Shown here piece by piece: positions 12,486-30,100 of a stretch of 64,000 nt of DNA. The notes below the pieces were generated by a model. The model saw nothing but the letters and a program-made list of their open reading frames with translations. It was not told the origin of the DNA and did no database searches. How positions within the stretch are numbered: position 1 is the first letter of the stretch; each line of letters opens with the position of its first letter. This DNA is from Sipunculus nudus (taxonomy: Eukaryota > Annelida > Sipuncula > Golfingiida > Sipunculidae), in NCBI GenBank assembly GCA_026874595.1, contig CM049315.1:76519901-76583900 (forward strand). The letters run 5' to 3'. The position numbers were made by a program, and so were the translations under genes.

Positions 12486-13147
12486 TAAATTAAGGAAATA
12501 CAACAACACAATTTAATTGAAATGTATTTATACACTTTAACTCTCAAATTGCAATATTTTTATGTAATTTAGTCATTCAAGTAAAACGTAGTTATGGAGG
12601 AAGCAGGTCTGTTTCCGAGCTGACCTCGATTCAGCCAAAATGCCTTGGTCCTAAAGGAGACTCAGGTCTAGGGTCGTTCCACTTTTAGTTAAAAACACCT
12701 TGGAGTGCGGAGCAAACCCGATGATTTGACAAAGCTCATTCAGGATGTGCCTAAGAAAAGGTGAGAGAAAAATAGAGGGAGGTTACAATACTATAGAACA
12801 ACCAGGTCTTACCAATGTGAAAACATCCTCCAGTGGCATTTAAGGGCACTTTTTTGAAAAGTTATTTATTTCAGAAGCAAAGAATTCCTAGTCATCTTTA
12901 AACAAGGACAAACTGCAAGTTGGTTTTAGGTGACGGGGCCAACACCAAAAAAAAATTAGGCCTACACCAGGCCGGAGGAGTAATATGTGCCAACTGAAGT
13001 AATTTATCTTAGATCTACAATTAAACTGAATAGGCACAAATAACACTTTCAATTGCTTAAACAGTAAAACCCAAAGCTGATAACATTTTTATCAAGTTTT
13101 ATGGGGTATTTTTGGTTTCAATAAGCGACACTTGGAGATAAAGGATA
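12486..13147. other. Intergenic DNA, no gene seen
   Basis: No recognisable coding or RNA feature. Composition is ordinary for the window. Confidence 0.4.
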
Positions 13148-14644
13148 ATAAGTGACACATGGGTCATGATGCTCAGCTGACTAGGAAAAAATTTACAAAA
13201 GAATTTTATCAATGCCAAATTTTGTAGGTTGTATCCCCATTCAACTTAAGCATAGCTTGGAGGATATGGAAAACAGAGACCTAATTTCAGGTTTGCAAGG
13301 AGATTTTTCATGGACCTTACTGGATGTCAAGTAAGAACAGGGGCGGATCCAGGATTCAGGAAAGGGGGGGGGGGGGGGTCCAACACAGGAGGACTAATGA
13401 AAACCCTAAAAAAAAGGTCCCCAGGTCTGGAAAAGGGGGCAGTCCAGGCCCATAATTTTGTCTGAAGCCCATAAAAAAACGTTTCTGATGAAAAGGGGGG
13501 GGAGGGGTCCGAACCCCCTGGATCCGTTTCTGAAGAAGTTTCTGGCTCCAATGATAACCATTTGTGTCTTGTTAACAGACAACCACATCTTTGAAGGTCT
13601 CAAAAATAGAGAAAAAGTGTAAAAATTAGGAAAAAAAATCCAGGTGGCACCACCAGTCTGCAAAAACTGGTGAAACTCTCCAAGATCAAGATCCTTGCAA
13701 AATACCATGGTGATCAATGCATTAGTTGTTCAGATACTTAAGCTTTTGTATCAATTTTTCATTATTCTGGGGGGTATTTTTGAGCCCCGTAGCTCAGAAG
13801 ATATGGGTAACAGAAACCTAATTTGAGGTTTCCAATGAGACTTTTCATGGGCCTCCCTGCATGTCAAGAGAGGTTATAGGTCTAGTCGTTACGATTTGAG
13901 CCCTGTTAACAGACAACTGCATCTTGAGAGGTTGCAAAAAAATAAAGAAAAAATTGTTAAAAAATTTTAAAAAATACAGGCAGTGCCCCCAGACTGCAGA
14001 AACTGATGAAACATTCCATGATCAATATTCATGCAAAGATTAATGTTCATCAAAGCAACAGCTGTTCAGATACTTGAGTTTTTGAGTCATATTTTCCATT
14101 ATTCTTGGGGATACTTCGGAGCCCCATAGCTTTAAGGATACGGATAAAAGAGACCAAATTTCAGGTTTCAATGGAGACTTTTCATAGGCCACCCTGCATA
14201 TAAAGAGAGAAGATTCTAGGTCTAGTCATTACTATTTGTGCCCTGTTAACAGATTACCACATCTTAAAAGGTCTCAAAAAAAAGAGAAAATAATTTGTAC
14301 AAATTGAAAAAATACAGGTGGCGCAACCAGAATGCAGAAATTGATGAAACATTCCATGATCAATATTCATGCAAAGAATCATGGTGATCAATGCAATAGT
14401 TGTTCAAATACCTGATCTTTTGTATCAAATTTTCCATTATTCTGGGGGGTATTAGGAGCCCCTTAGCTGAGAGGTTATGGGTCACAGAGACCTAATTTCA
14501 GGTTTCCAAGATTTTTCATAGACCTCCCTGGATATTAAGCTAGAAGATTCCAGAACCAGCAGTTACAATTTGTGCCTGGTTAAAGGACAGACGTCGGATA
14601 AAGGGTGATCGTTATAGCTCAGATGTCTTTCAGTCAGCTGAGCT
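13148..14644 (+). repeat. Interspersed repeat family R1, copy with ~330-bp internal tandem units
   Basis: It starts with 'gtgacacatgggtcatg' and 'tgctcagctgac' and ends with 'cagtcagctgagctt'. Between them a unit of about 330 bp occurs three times or more. Landmarks are 'ccctgttaacaga' (near 13570, 13907 and 14240), 'attattctgggg', 'gagccccgtagctcag'-type phrases and 'tttcatgggcctccctg'. It lies just downstream of the RPL21 poly(A) signal and has no coding potential. Confidence 0.65.
13339..13532. mobile_element. Small GGGGCGGATCC inverted-repeat element inside R1
   Basis: The left end CAGGGGCGGATCCAGG and right end CCCCTGGATCCGTTTCTG are imperfect inverted copies about 194 bp apart. The interior has a poly-G run and phrases such as 'ggtccccaggt' that reappear at about 22751-22942. 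It interrupts one of the ~330-bp R1 units. Confidence 0.55.
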
Positions 14645-14970
14645 TAAATTCATACATTTTGAAGACCCCCATTTAGGTTTCCTAAACATGTTTTCAATTC
14701 AATTGTGTCTGACAATAGTCTCAAAAGTGGTGGGTAATTAGTAGCGGTGCGAACCGTACCAGACTAGTTTAATGATGCAAAGTTTCTCTTTTCTTGTCTA
14801 TAAATCTCTAAATTTCACAGCATGCACAATTTCTACCCATCTCCAATGCTTATAATTTTTTATCAGTTTATAACAAACACAAAACACACACAATAACATA
14901 CCACCACACTCTGAATCATGCTTTTAAAGTTGACATAAATAGGCTGACAAAAAGGTTTCCTTTGACGTGG

Positions 14971-14976
14971 TTTATT
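14971..14976 (-). promoter_or_regulatory. RPL21: RPL21 poly(A) signal
   Basis: AATAAA on the minus strand, about 20 bases beyond the RPL21 stop codon at 14995-14997. A very short 3' UTR is usual for ribosomal protein mRNAs. Confidence 0.7.
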
Positions 14977-14994
14977 AATATATCTTTGCCATGC

Positions 14995-21113
<6,119 letters not shown>

Positions 21114-21122
21114 TTTGAACTG

Positions 21123-22612
21123 AAAAAAAAAAATGTTACATTTAACATCTAAAAACACTATCACAGAAGTATCAAATTCTATCACCATCTGTCAGAACCT
21201 GAAGCTCAGTTTCAAAAGTTGATGTTTAACTTAAGTTCAACTACTAAATACAATTACTATTACAGCTAAATTAACAAGAAATATATATTGCTGGTGATTT
21301 TTTCATACCATATACAGTCAAGACACAATATGGTATGAAAAATGTGGTTCATTTTATTTAATTTACATTTCTGGCAAATAAAAAACATACAAAATAACAT
21401 CTAATTTAAACTGACTATAAGATGTGTGCAATATTGTTTTTTTTTCTGGATGATTCATCACGAAGTGAAGGTTATGCTCTTTACTCAGCGCTTTACCCAT
21501 AGGCCTACTACCTATATCGTAAGCGCTGTTTGTTATGACCATGTATCCTGAATCTCTACACCAGAGGGGAGCACTGTATTATGGTCCAATCAGATGAGAT
21601 CCTGAGCTGAAGACAAAACGGTTTACCAGCCAAGCGAGGAATACACAAAGCCAATGTAGTTCATTTCGTTTTCAGTGACAGCTCATTGCCCCAGCGACCA
21701 TTTGAACAGGCCACAGGCTCAGAGAGAATTGCCCAACACATGGTTTCTGGGCGGAGCCTGATGCCTGTCTCTTGTTTGTTGACTTGCATTTGGTTGGCTG
21801 CTAAACACATTAGCAGTTTTTTTCAGCAGACAGGCCCATGTGCACCACCTGGTGTTTGAGTGCATCATTAACGGTCTATGCAGGCAGCGAGAAAATCAGT
21901 AGCTTCTTTAGAAGCGCAAGATTTCTGCTGCCTCGTGAGCGTAAGTGAAGGTGTAATTATGAAATAATTCAGCTGATGAGGTATATTATTATCATGGATC
22001 AAACTGTAATTAACTAATTGCAAGGGCAACAGCCAATCAATGACTTGTAATTTTTAACTGACCGTATCTATGGTTCAAACTGTAACTAACTAATTACAAG
22101 AGCAATACCCAACCAATGACTCGTAATTTATAACTGACCGTGTCCATTTAGTCAACATGTTTTGACTGTACTTTTATTTTGTAGTACTGAATTTATCTTC
22201 CCAATCTTGCTACGCCACCGCTAATGCGATGTTACATTTTCTCTGCTAGTGCTAATATCCTGTTTTTAAAGACAGGCACGGCCGTGTATCAACTGTTAAA
22301 CTAAGGCGTGTTGGTACGGTTTCCATTTCGTATGATCGACATGTGGCCAAGTGTATAGGGATGCATACAACTTATACAAGTTTCAGCGTGGGGAGACCGT
22401 CCCCATGCGATTTTGATTTCGAACGGTGAAAGAATGTCTCTTTCTTCAGCATAATTTCAAAAGTGCTGTTCACATATGGCACTAGAAAGCTTTTGTTCAT
22501 ACTGAATGATTAATCAAGAATATGTAAAGGTTATAGCTTTATTGTATAATATGATTATGTGGAGTTTGTTTGGGTAATTCGCATCATTTGCTCCTCTCTT
22601 CCCATTCCATGT
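21123..22612 (-). other. RPL21 first intron (probable)
   Basis: No coding exon is expected here. A ~70-bp direct repeat occurs twice (about 22003-22070 and 22075-22142; shared 'taactaatt', 'caatgact', 'taactgaccgt'). One box C-like match on the minus strand near 21454 has no box D at a suitable distance, so no C/D snoRNA is called. Confidence 0.5.
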
Positions 22613-22618
22613 GCTCAC

Positions 22619-22643
22619 CAGTTAATATGGCTACCGGAAAAGG
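22619..22643 (-). promoter_or_regulatory. RPL21: Probable RPL21 transcription start and non-coding exon 1 (TOP motif)
   Basis: On the minus strand CCTTTTCCGG opens a 25-base segment that contains GCCATATT and ends CTG followed by the donor GTGAGC (22618-22613). A C-start with an oligopyrimidine run is the hallmark of ribosomal-protein mRNAs, and GCCAT-type words are common in their leaders. Spliced to the acceptor at 21120, it would give a leader of about 31 bases. Inferred from sequence only. Confidence 0.6.
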
Positions 22644-22750
22644 AATTGTACAAGGGAATGCTGGGATACCTCAAGCACTTGTTACCGAAAGCACAAGAAA
22701 AAGAGACGTCCGCTAGAGGGCACTTCATCGTGAAATATGCATCGAGGATT

Positions 22751-22942
22751 TAGGAAAAGGTGAAGTCCACCCCAGGAGAACTAATGAAAAAAAAAAAAAA
22801 TGGTCCCCAGGTCCGGAAAGGGGGGGGGGGTCCAGACCGCAAAATTTTATCTGAACCCTTAAAAAAGGTTGCGGCGGGAGAAAAAAAAAAAGGGGGGGGG
22901 GCGGACCCCTCGACCCCGATCCCCCTGGATCCGCTTCTGAAA
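22751..22942. repeat. Truncated GGGGCGGATCC-type element with poly-G/poly-A tracts
   Basis: Shares 'ggagaactaatgaaaa'-like, 'ggtccccaggtc', poly-G, 'ggtccagaccgc'-like and 'cccctggatccgcttctga' phrases with the element at 13339-13532. The left inverted end is missing or degraded. Confidence 0.55.
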
Positions 22943-23452
22943 GAAACTCATATATTACCCATAAATGACAGGGTCAGTGGGTCGTCATTGATGTCTGTTT
23001 GATATTGATAATTATATCACTATAGAAAGCTTTGCATATTTACAAAATATATGTGATAGTAATGCACATGTGAAATACATATGCCTGCAACAGATAGGGC
23101 TGAATATTTTTCAATTGAGAATGGAATTAGTGTATGAAAAAGTGGGGTGATCCTGGGGGGGGGGATGAACGAAACTATAAAATAATATGCAATAGAAACA
23201 AATCACCATATTAGGAAAGCTGTATAAAATATGATTAAAATTCCAATGTTGTAAAATGTTGACACAATATTGTTGATTTAAATAGAGAATTAATAGATAA
23301 ACGAGCTAATTAATCAGTTTATTACTTAAAACACATTATGTTACACACTGATTTTAAGACGTAACGTTGAAGATATAAATTGTACGATAAGGCCTAAATA
23401 CACTAAATACGCACACAAACTCTTTCTCTGGCTGTCTGTCTGTCTCTCTCTG

Positions 23453-23456
<4 letters not shown>

Positions 23457-23497
<41 letters not shown>

Positions 23498-23811
23498 TAT
23501 GTTATTATTATTATCAATAGTATTATTATTATTGATTACTTACACAATATTATGTTACACAAGACGTATTTTAAATATAACATAATTATAAATACATTAA
23601 TATCAATCATATTCGTTGAAACATTAAGATTTACCTGTTTAATCATATGATCGTCAATATTTTGTGCTGACTAAACATATTTATTACTTTATTCATCTGA
23701 AACATGTAATTAAACAGTACATTTTATATAAAGATTTGCAATTTATGTGGTCAACTAAAAAGAATAAGGTGAGTGTTATTTGTTAAAATAATAATGAAAA
23801 TAAAATATAAA

Positions 23812-23848
<37 letters not shown>

Positions 23849-23862
23849 TATTATTATTATTA
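23457..23862. repeat. (AAT)n / (TTA)n microsatellites
   Basis: An AAT run at about 23457-23499 is followed by TTA words to about 23532. A second AAT run at about 23812-23848 is followed by (ATT)n to 23863. In both places the two complementary runs sit next to each other and could fold back. Intervening sequence is A+T rich with no gene. Confidence 0.8.
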
Positions 23863-24196
23863 TTGTTTTCTTCAACAAAACAATAAATCAGAATATGTTA
23901 CACAAAACGGATTTTAATATAACATAATAAGAAATAAATTCATATTACATACTTTGCTCGTTGGAAAAAATTACATTTCATGGAAGCCTAGCTTTCGATT
24001 AAAATGAAAGAAACATCCGGCGAAACATCCGGAGAGGGACGTCAGTCATTTTAAGGGTGATTCATGGTATCACTCGGAAGCCAGGCGTCCTTGACCTTGT
24101 TTATGAAGGAACGACTCTGTGGATGGCAGAGATGGAAATTTGTTTGCTGATATAGTCATTATTTACGGGCAGGGGACGTTTGTCAACCACTGGATC

Positions 24197-24199
24197 ATG
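24197..24199 (+). CDS. USP46: Probable USP46 first coding exon end: ATG next to donor
   Basis: Exon 2 opens with GGAACG (Gly-Thr) in phase 0 and lacks a Met. The best upstream match is ATCATG followed by GTAAGA at 24200, which would give MGTNAS. Only the start codon would be coded here; the exon's 5' UTR would extend left. Upstream ATGs in other frames lie near 24102-24135. Another, more distant exon cannot be excluded. Confidence 0.5.
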
Positions 24200-27100
24200 G
24201 TAAGACTCCTTCTTTAGTACCTGGCTATTGTTCTGTGTTTGAAAATCACAAATTAATGATGGTTTTATTTGTTTGTTCCGGTCGGTGTATTCGTTGGTCT
24301 GTTCTTGCATGGAGTACTGACAGTGACAGTGGACGATGACGATGCGGTCACCCGAAACGCCCAAAACAGGTCCGGTGGTCTTCTTAACTGCGAGGAAATA
24401 TCACGCATGTACACTTCAAAATATAAGTCAAAACTTGATATCATTAGTTAGATTGTCACATGTTGGTTATATCTATGCAGGCTTGTTTAATAAAAAATTT
24501 TAAGTCATTGTTCATTAATAATTGAAGTGAAATCTGAGTGCTTCATGTTGCAGTCAGCTCATCAACAGTTTGACAGCTAAATGTGGCAGCAGTGCATGAA
24601 GGGTACAGTGCTGTGTCGCAGTTATAGAAGGTTTCACATGCCTCCCTCAGGCAAGACACTTGAATGAACCGATAATGTTTTCAATATCCAATTATCCATC
24701 TTCTTTTATCTTGATTTTACCACTTATTTTTATCTGACTCTTAGTCTTACCCCTTCATAACATGAATTCTGGTCATCCTACCATCTGTCTGTCATACCTT
24801 GTCAAGACTGTGTGTGAGTGATTCCATATTTGCTCCAGAGCTGCTATACCTGATAGCTCCATTGACATGAAAGATTTGTACATGAAACAGAATATCAGGT
24901 GCATTAAACACATTTAATTTTATAAGTGTCTTGGCAGCCAATTCATTGTTAGCTGCCTAGATTTTTTTGACATTTTACATCTTGCACATTCAATAGAGCC
25001 AGAAACTCCTATTTCAAGCACTTGTCTTATCTATATTTATATGCACACTTTTTTTTATGTTGTGTCCGTCAGATACAGTACTAATAATACTGCATACCTA
25101 TTCATTTACATTTTTAAAGTAAATGGGGAAATATTTTCATAATATACATTTATTTTATAATATTTGTTATATCACATAAAAAATATAAAGCACATGACTG
25201 TTGATATTTTATTATAAGTCATTTTTCCAGAATATCAGTTGATTAGGTCTTGTGATGTACAAAATATAAAGTACAAGATTCAGGGTTGGCTGGTAAATGC
25301 AAGGCCGGTAAATACCACTATTAATTCACAGTACTTGAATGCCGCTAAAATGTACTTAAATGACAAAAACCACTCTGTCAAATTAATAGCAGTTATAAGG
25401 CTAATATGAAAAAAATGATTTTTTATTGTATTTTCTTATGGAAAAGACTAAATGTAATGTCAAATACACTGCAAATTACAAAGATCAATAATATAATAAA
25501 AAAGAATTATCCCCAGTACAGATAAATTTAAATTTATTCAGAATGAGCAGACTCAGAGGAATTAACTATGCTCATTGCAAAATCAGCTGGCAGCGAAACA
25601 GTACTCTGCAAACTGTAAATGTTACAAACTTAGTATAACAGAAATTACCAATTATTGAACAATATATACAATTTCTCAGGGGCTCATATATTTATGCATC
25701 TACAAGTGTGCATAAATTTTTCTAGTTCATCATGATGTTGTCAGGTCTAATTACAGTTATCTGTTGTATCCTTAACAGTGGCATTAAGGTGGCTGTCTCT
25801 TGGCTGGAACCTGAACTGTCCATTTATTTATTTTCTGTCAAATTTTAGCACCACTGGTAATCACTTATATGTATGATAGATCATGAGATAACCCAGGCTT
25901 CCCTGACAATAGGCACAGCCCAGGTGATCACTGAACCAGATCTGAACGCAGTTCCCTGTTTTCTGCTCATTTGATTAGTGACCTTGTGAGACGTGAATTG
26001 AATAACCAAAAGTAGCCCTGCCAAGGCTTCAGTAATTATGTTTGCTACTAAAATTCTTAAATAAAACAATTCCATGTACTGGTAGTTGTAACTCAGTGCC
26101 AGCTCTTATCACTAAATTCCGTATGGTGAATCCCTCGCATTTGCATATCAGGACGTCACACTTTATGTGAATTGCCTGTTTGCCAAGAGACGGCTAACAC
26201 TGGCCCCCATAGGCAGTTGACAGATCCAGGCCCTTGGTAACATTTGCAGGTAGTCAGTTCAGTTTTGCTTTAAAAGTTTCCAAGCTTAGTCATCCCAGCA
26301 CACAATCTCAGTACCTTGTAACCTCACATATGGCTGTTTAACACCTTGTTATGGCTCTGCTTGTTGGTAAACACAGTCCAAGTGTGTCTGTGTACCATAA
26401 CAAGGCCTAGCACTTGACTGGAGGTCAGTTTTTGATCTGCACATGCATTGTTTCAGCCAGTGGGAACATGTATATACATTTTTGGGGTCTAGTCAGTCAG
26501 GGCATCTCCTGATTGATACAATGTTGTGGCTCCGCAATGAGCACTACCCTACGTGCTGTGTATGTGTTGACACCTAGGATCACGCCCAGTCCACTGTTTT
26601 TAACAATTGTTTTGAGGAATAAGTAGGAGACTAGAGCTGGACCATCGACCATTGTTTCTGTGGGAACAACTCTTTGCCTGTGGAAGGCGAATACTTGCCT
26701 AACATGACCTGGTGAGGGAATTGGAGGTAGGACTCTGTAGCTTCCCTTAATCTGTACAAGTTGACTTTATCGCCGGTACTAATGTCCCAAAGGCTAGCAG
26801 CAGACCTTTGTGTTGGCGAGAAGCCGGAGAGAGTTCAGGCAGCCACTGGAATGAAGGTGGGTTGACTGAATACATGGGGTCCGGTACTATGTGTTTGGCT
26901 GCTAGGTATAGAAGCTCAGCTTTTGTCTGAGCCAAAAGGGAACACTGTCTCCTCTGTCTTGTTCCCCTTCCTGCTCTTCCTCAGAAGTGGGGCCAGGGTT
27001 ATCCGGATTTTGAACCTTCTGAACCACTGGGATCCTGTCTAAGGAGATCCTCCCAGAGCGTTTGTTGGAAAGAGTATCAGACATTCTGGTCTGATCCTCT

Positions 27101-30100
27101 TTCGACAGCCCTGATCGCAGATCCAGTTAATTCTGACCTGTTGATCTAACTACCGTGAGAGACGCCTCAACTGATCTAACCACTGGATTCTGGGTGCTGG
27201 AATGTCTCATCCAGGAGTACGTGGGGCATACAGGTGAGACGTACAGGTTTCAAGAACTCCGCTGGGTGGTGGAGGTATTCTGGTCGACTCGTCAGCTCCT
27301 GATCTGGAGTGCCAAGCGACAGGATCAGGGAACCACTCTGCAGTGTTAGGTCCGAGGACCCGTCCAAATCTAGATCTAATCTGAGACTGAGGGACCTCCA
27401 CTGATCCAATGAGACCATTTTCCAGGTGTTGAACAGTCTCACCCAGGAATATGCGAGGTGTACGGGTTCGAGGAACTCCTCTAGGTGGTGGAGGTATTCT
27501 GATCTACTCGTCAGATCCTGTGCTGGAGTGCCAAGCAACCAGATCCTGTGACACTCTCTGGTATACGGTCCTGCCCCTGCAGTCGCATCCTGCATCCATT
27601 TGTGCATGTGTTTACACATTAAACCACATATCTTCGTATTCGTTTGACTGATCAGGCATAAATTTTGCATCAGTGTAGCTGTAAGGTAGCTTTATATCAT
27701 ACAATAAACTGGTGGCACCACCTGCAACCATTTTTGCACAGCATACATCTGTTTGTCTGCCTTGGGTTAAAATCAATCATATCTCTGCAGTGGTTGGACT
27801 AATTCACCTGAAATTTTGCATGCATATACATCCTGGATAGCTTCTTGACTTTATGACAGATTGCACTACCTATGTTCACTTTCATGCTGCAGACATCCAT
27901 GCTAATATCTCCGGAATGGTTTGACATATCTTCCTGAATTTTGCATGTGTTTAGACCTCACATAGCTCTTTATCATACACAAAACTGTTGGCACCACTTG
28001 CAACCATTTTTGCACAACATCCATCTATTTGTCTGCTGTGTGATAAATTCACTTATATCTCTGCAGTGGTTTGACTTATCCACCTGAAATTTTGCTTATG
28101 TATACATCTTGGATAGTTTCTCATTCAAATAACAGGTGGTGCCACCTACAATCATGTTTACATGGCAGACATCCATGCTTATATGCAACACATCTCACTC
28201 TATTTCTCCTTGCCACTCAATCCATGCCTCACTTCACCCGTCCTACTCTGTTTTCGGCAGATACACAGTCACTTGTCGACTACCCGTATTCTAGTTTAAT
28301 ACTATGCAAATGATTTTCTTGAATCATACTAAAGTAATTATTTACTATAAAGTGGGATTGTAAATTGACATTACTTTGATTTCAGGGAACGAATGCCTCT
28401 CAGCTTGAAAAAGAGATTGGAACAGACCAATTCCCACCAAATGAACATTTCTTTGGACTAGTGAATGTGAGTAAATGATGTTTGTCTTTTCCTCTACTGT
28501 CTGTTAGTATCAATAAATAATAAAATTCATAGTTATAGCATCTAAAGTAGCTTTAATAAGAATCTTGTTTGATTTTGTTGTTTAATTACATAAATAAAAT
28601 TTTCTTGCCACAGCAAATCCACAGATCAGTAAGGTACTTCTGGCATTTTTTGGGTAATCACTCTCTGTACATTTACCAGTAGGATTTAAATTAAGAAACT
28701 ATTTTTGTGAGTATAAAAAAGAGAAACATTAAGTTTAATATCAGGCTGAGACTGATAGAAGTTTTATTAGCTCAGCTGACATTAAGTCATGCTTAGCTGT
28801 AGCAATCACCCTTTGTCCATTGTCCTTCTCTCTGGCTATCAGGCCAGCTTTTAGAGCAGCCCAAATAATAATGGTTGGACTTCTGAATGCATATTCAGGG
28901 AGGTCCTAAAACAATCTCCTTGGTAACCTGAACTTAGATGACTGCAACTTGTATACTCAGACATATGGGGTTGTTTGTTTAGTAGTAAATTAGAAATTTG
29001 TTACAAAAGCTCAATGGTCTCAATAGTTAACGCTTGGATTGCTATATTTCTTGCCTTGCTTATTGATCATAGGCAGTTTTATCAGCTGCTAAAGACTGGT
29101 GGCACCACCTGTATATTTTGTCATTTTTACACATTTTGCTCTATTTTTGAGACTCTCCAGTGAAAGCAACAATATCAGTATCTGTGCTGTGGTTTCATAT
29201 ATTGTCAAGATAATCCCTTGTACCTTTCATAAAAAGAGGCTAGAAATACTGATCTCACTGTACACAGACTGTACATTTGGTTTATATCTGTGTTTATAAC
29301 ATGTGGGGGGCCTGCTAAAACAATCCATTGAACAAAGACATGTTGTGGCAATTAAGAAATACCAGATTTTCACAAAGGGTGTTTTGCAGCTAATGACCTT
29401 TTCACCTGCAGCACTTATGCAGCTGATCACCTTAGGTTTCATGGTTTTTCTGTTTGTCAACATTGTGTTTACTAACAGCTTGTAGATAAACAGACTCATA
29501 CATCCATCCCAGAGGTGTTATACAAACATTTCTTAACAGGAATTAACTAGAGGTCATTAATATGTAAGCAGAATAAAAACCAGATATCACATAAATTATA
29601 CAGAAAAGGTATGTGAGTAACTGGCTTTGAGGAAGAACCCTGTTAACTTTGGTGTCTGAAGTTCAAAGTTCACATATTGTAATTTGGTTTTCACATGATA
29701 AATATACTTATATTAGGCTATAATCAGTATAATGTCAACCTAGTCAGCTGAGTGTGTTGATCAAAGTGTCACTCGTTTGTTAGTACAGGGAGAGAAGCTA
29801 CACCGGTACAAGGGGTGAGAGTTTATGTTATAAGTATAGCCAGAATTGTAAAACAATCTGATTCATTTTACTGGGGTTAGATAACTCTGGTAGACCTCAG
29901 TGAACTGTTTTTCTGTTCTGCCTGAGAGGAAGATGCTAGGAAGGTCAACCCCAGTGAAAGTTAATGTGTAAAAGTTGCAGTTCTTAAATTATACAGAAAG
30001 TAAAACAATGGATAAGAGATAAAACTAATAAATTTATGAAAGCACAGTAAACTTTTAATTTTATTATATTCTAAAATTATTATTAAACTGGATCTTCATT

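Noticed and set aside
12206-12547. 113-codon minus-strand frame
   Set aside because: Built from a (TA)n run and a poly-G tract within nested inverted-repeat elements.
21448-21462. Box C-like GTGATGA on the minus strand in RPL21 intron 1
   Set aside because: No box D CUGA within about 100 bases downstream and no terminal stem.
22627-22716. 30-codon plus-strand frame beginning ATG GCT ACC GGA AAA GGA
   Set aside because: It overlaps the probable RPL21 start on the other strand; its opening words are the inverse of the TOP motif, and it has no similarity I know.
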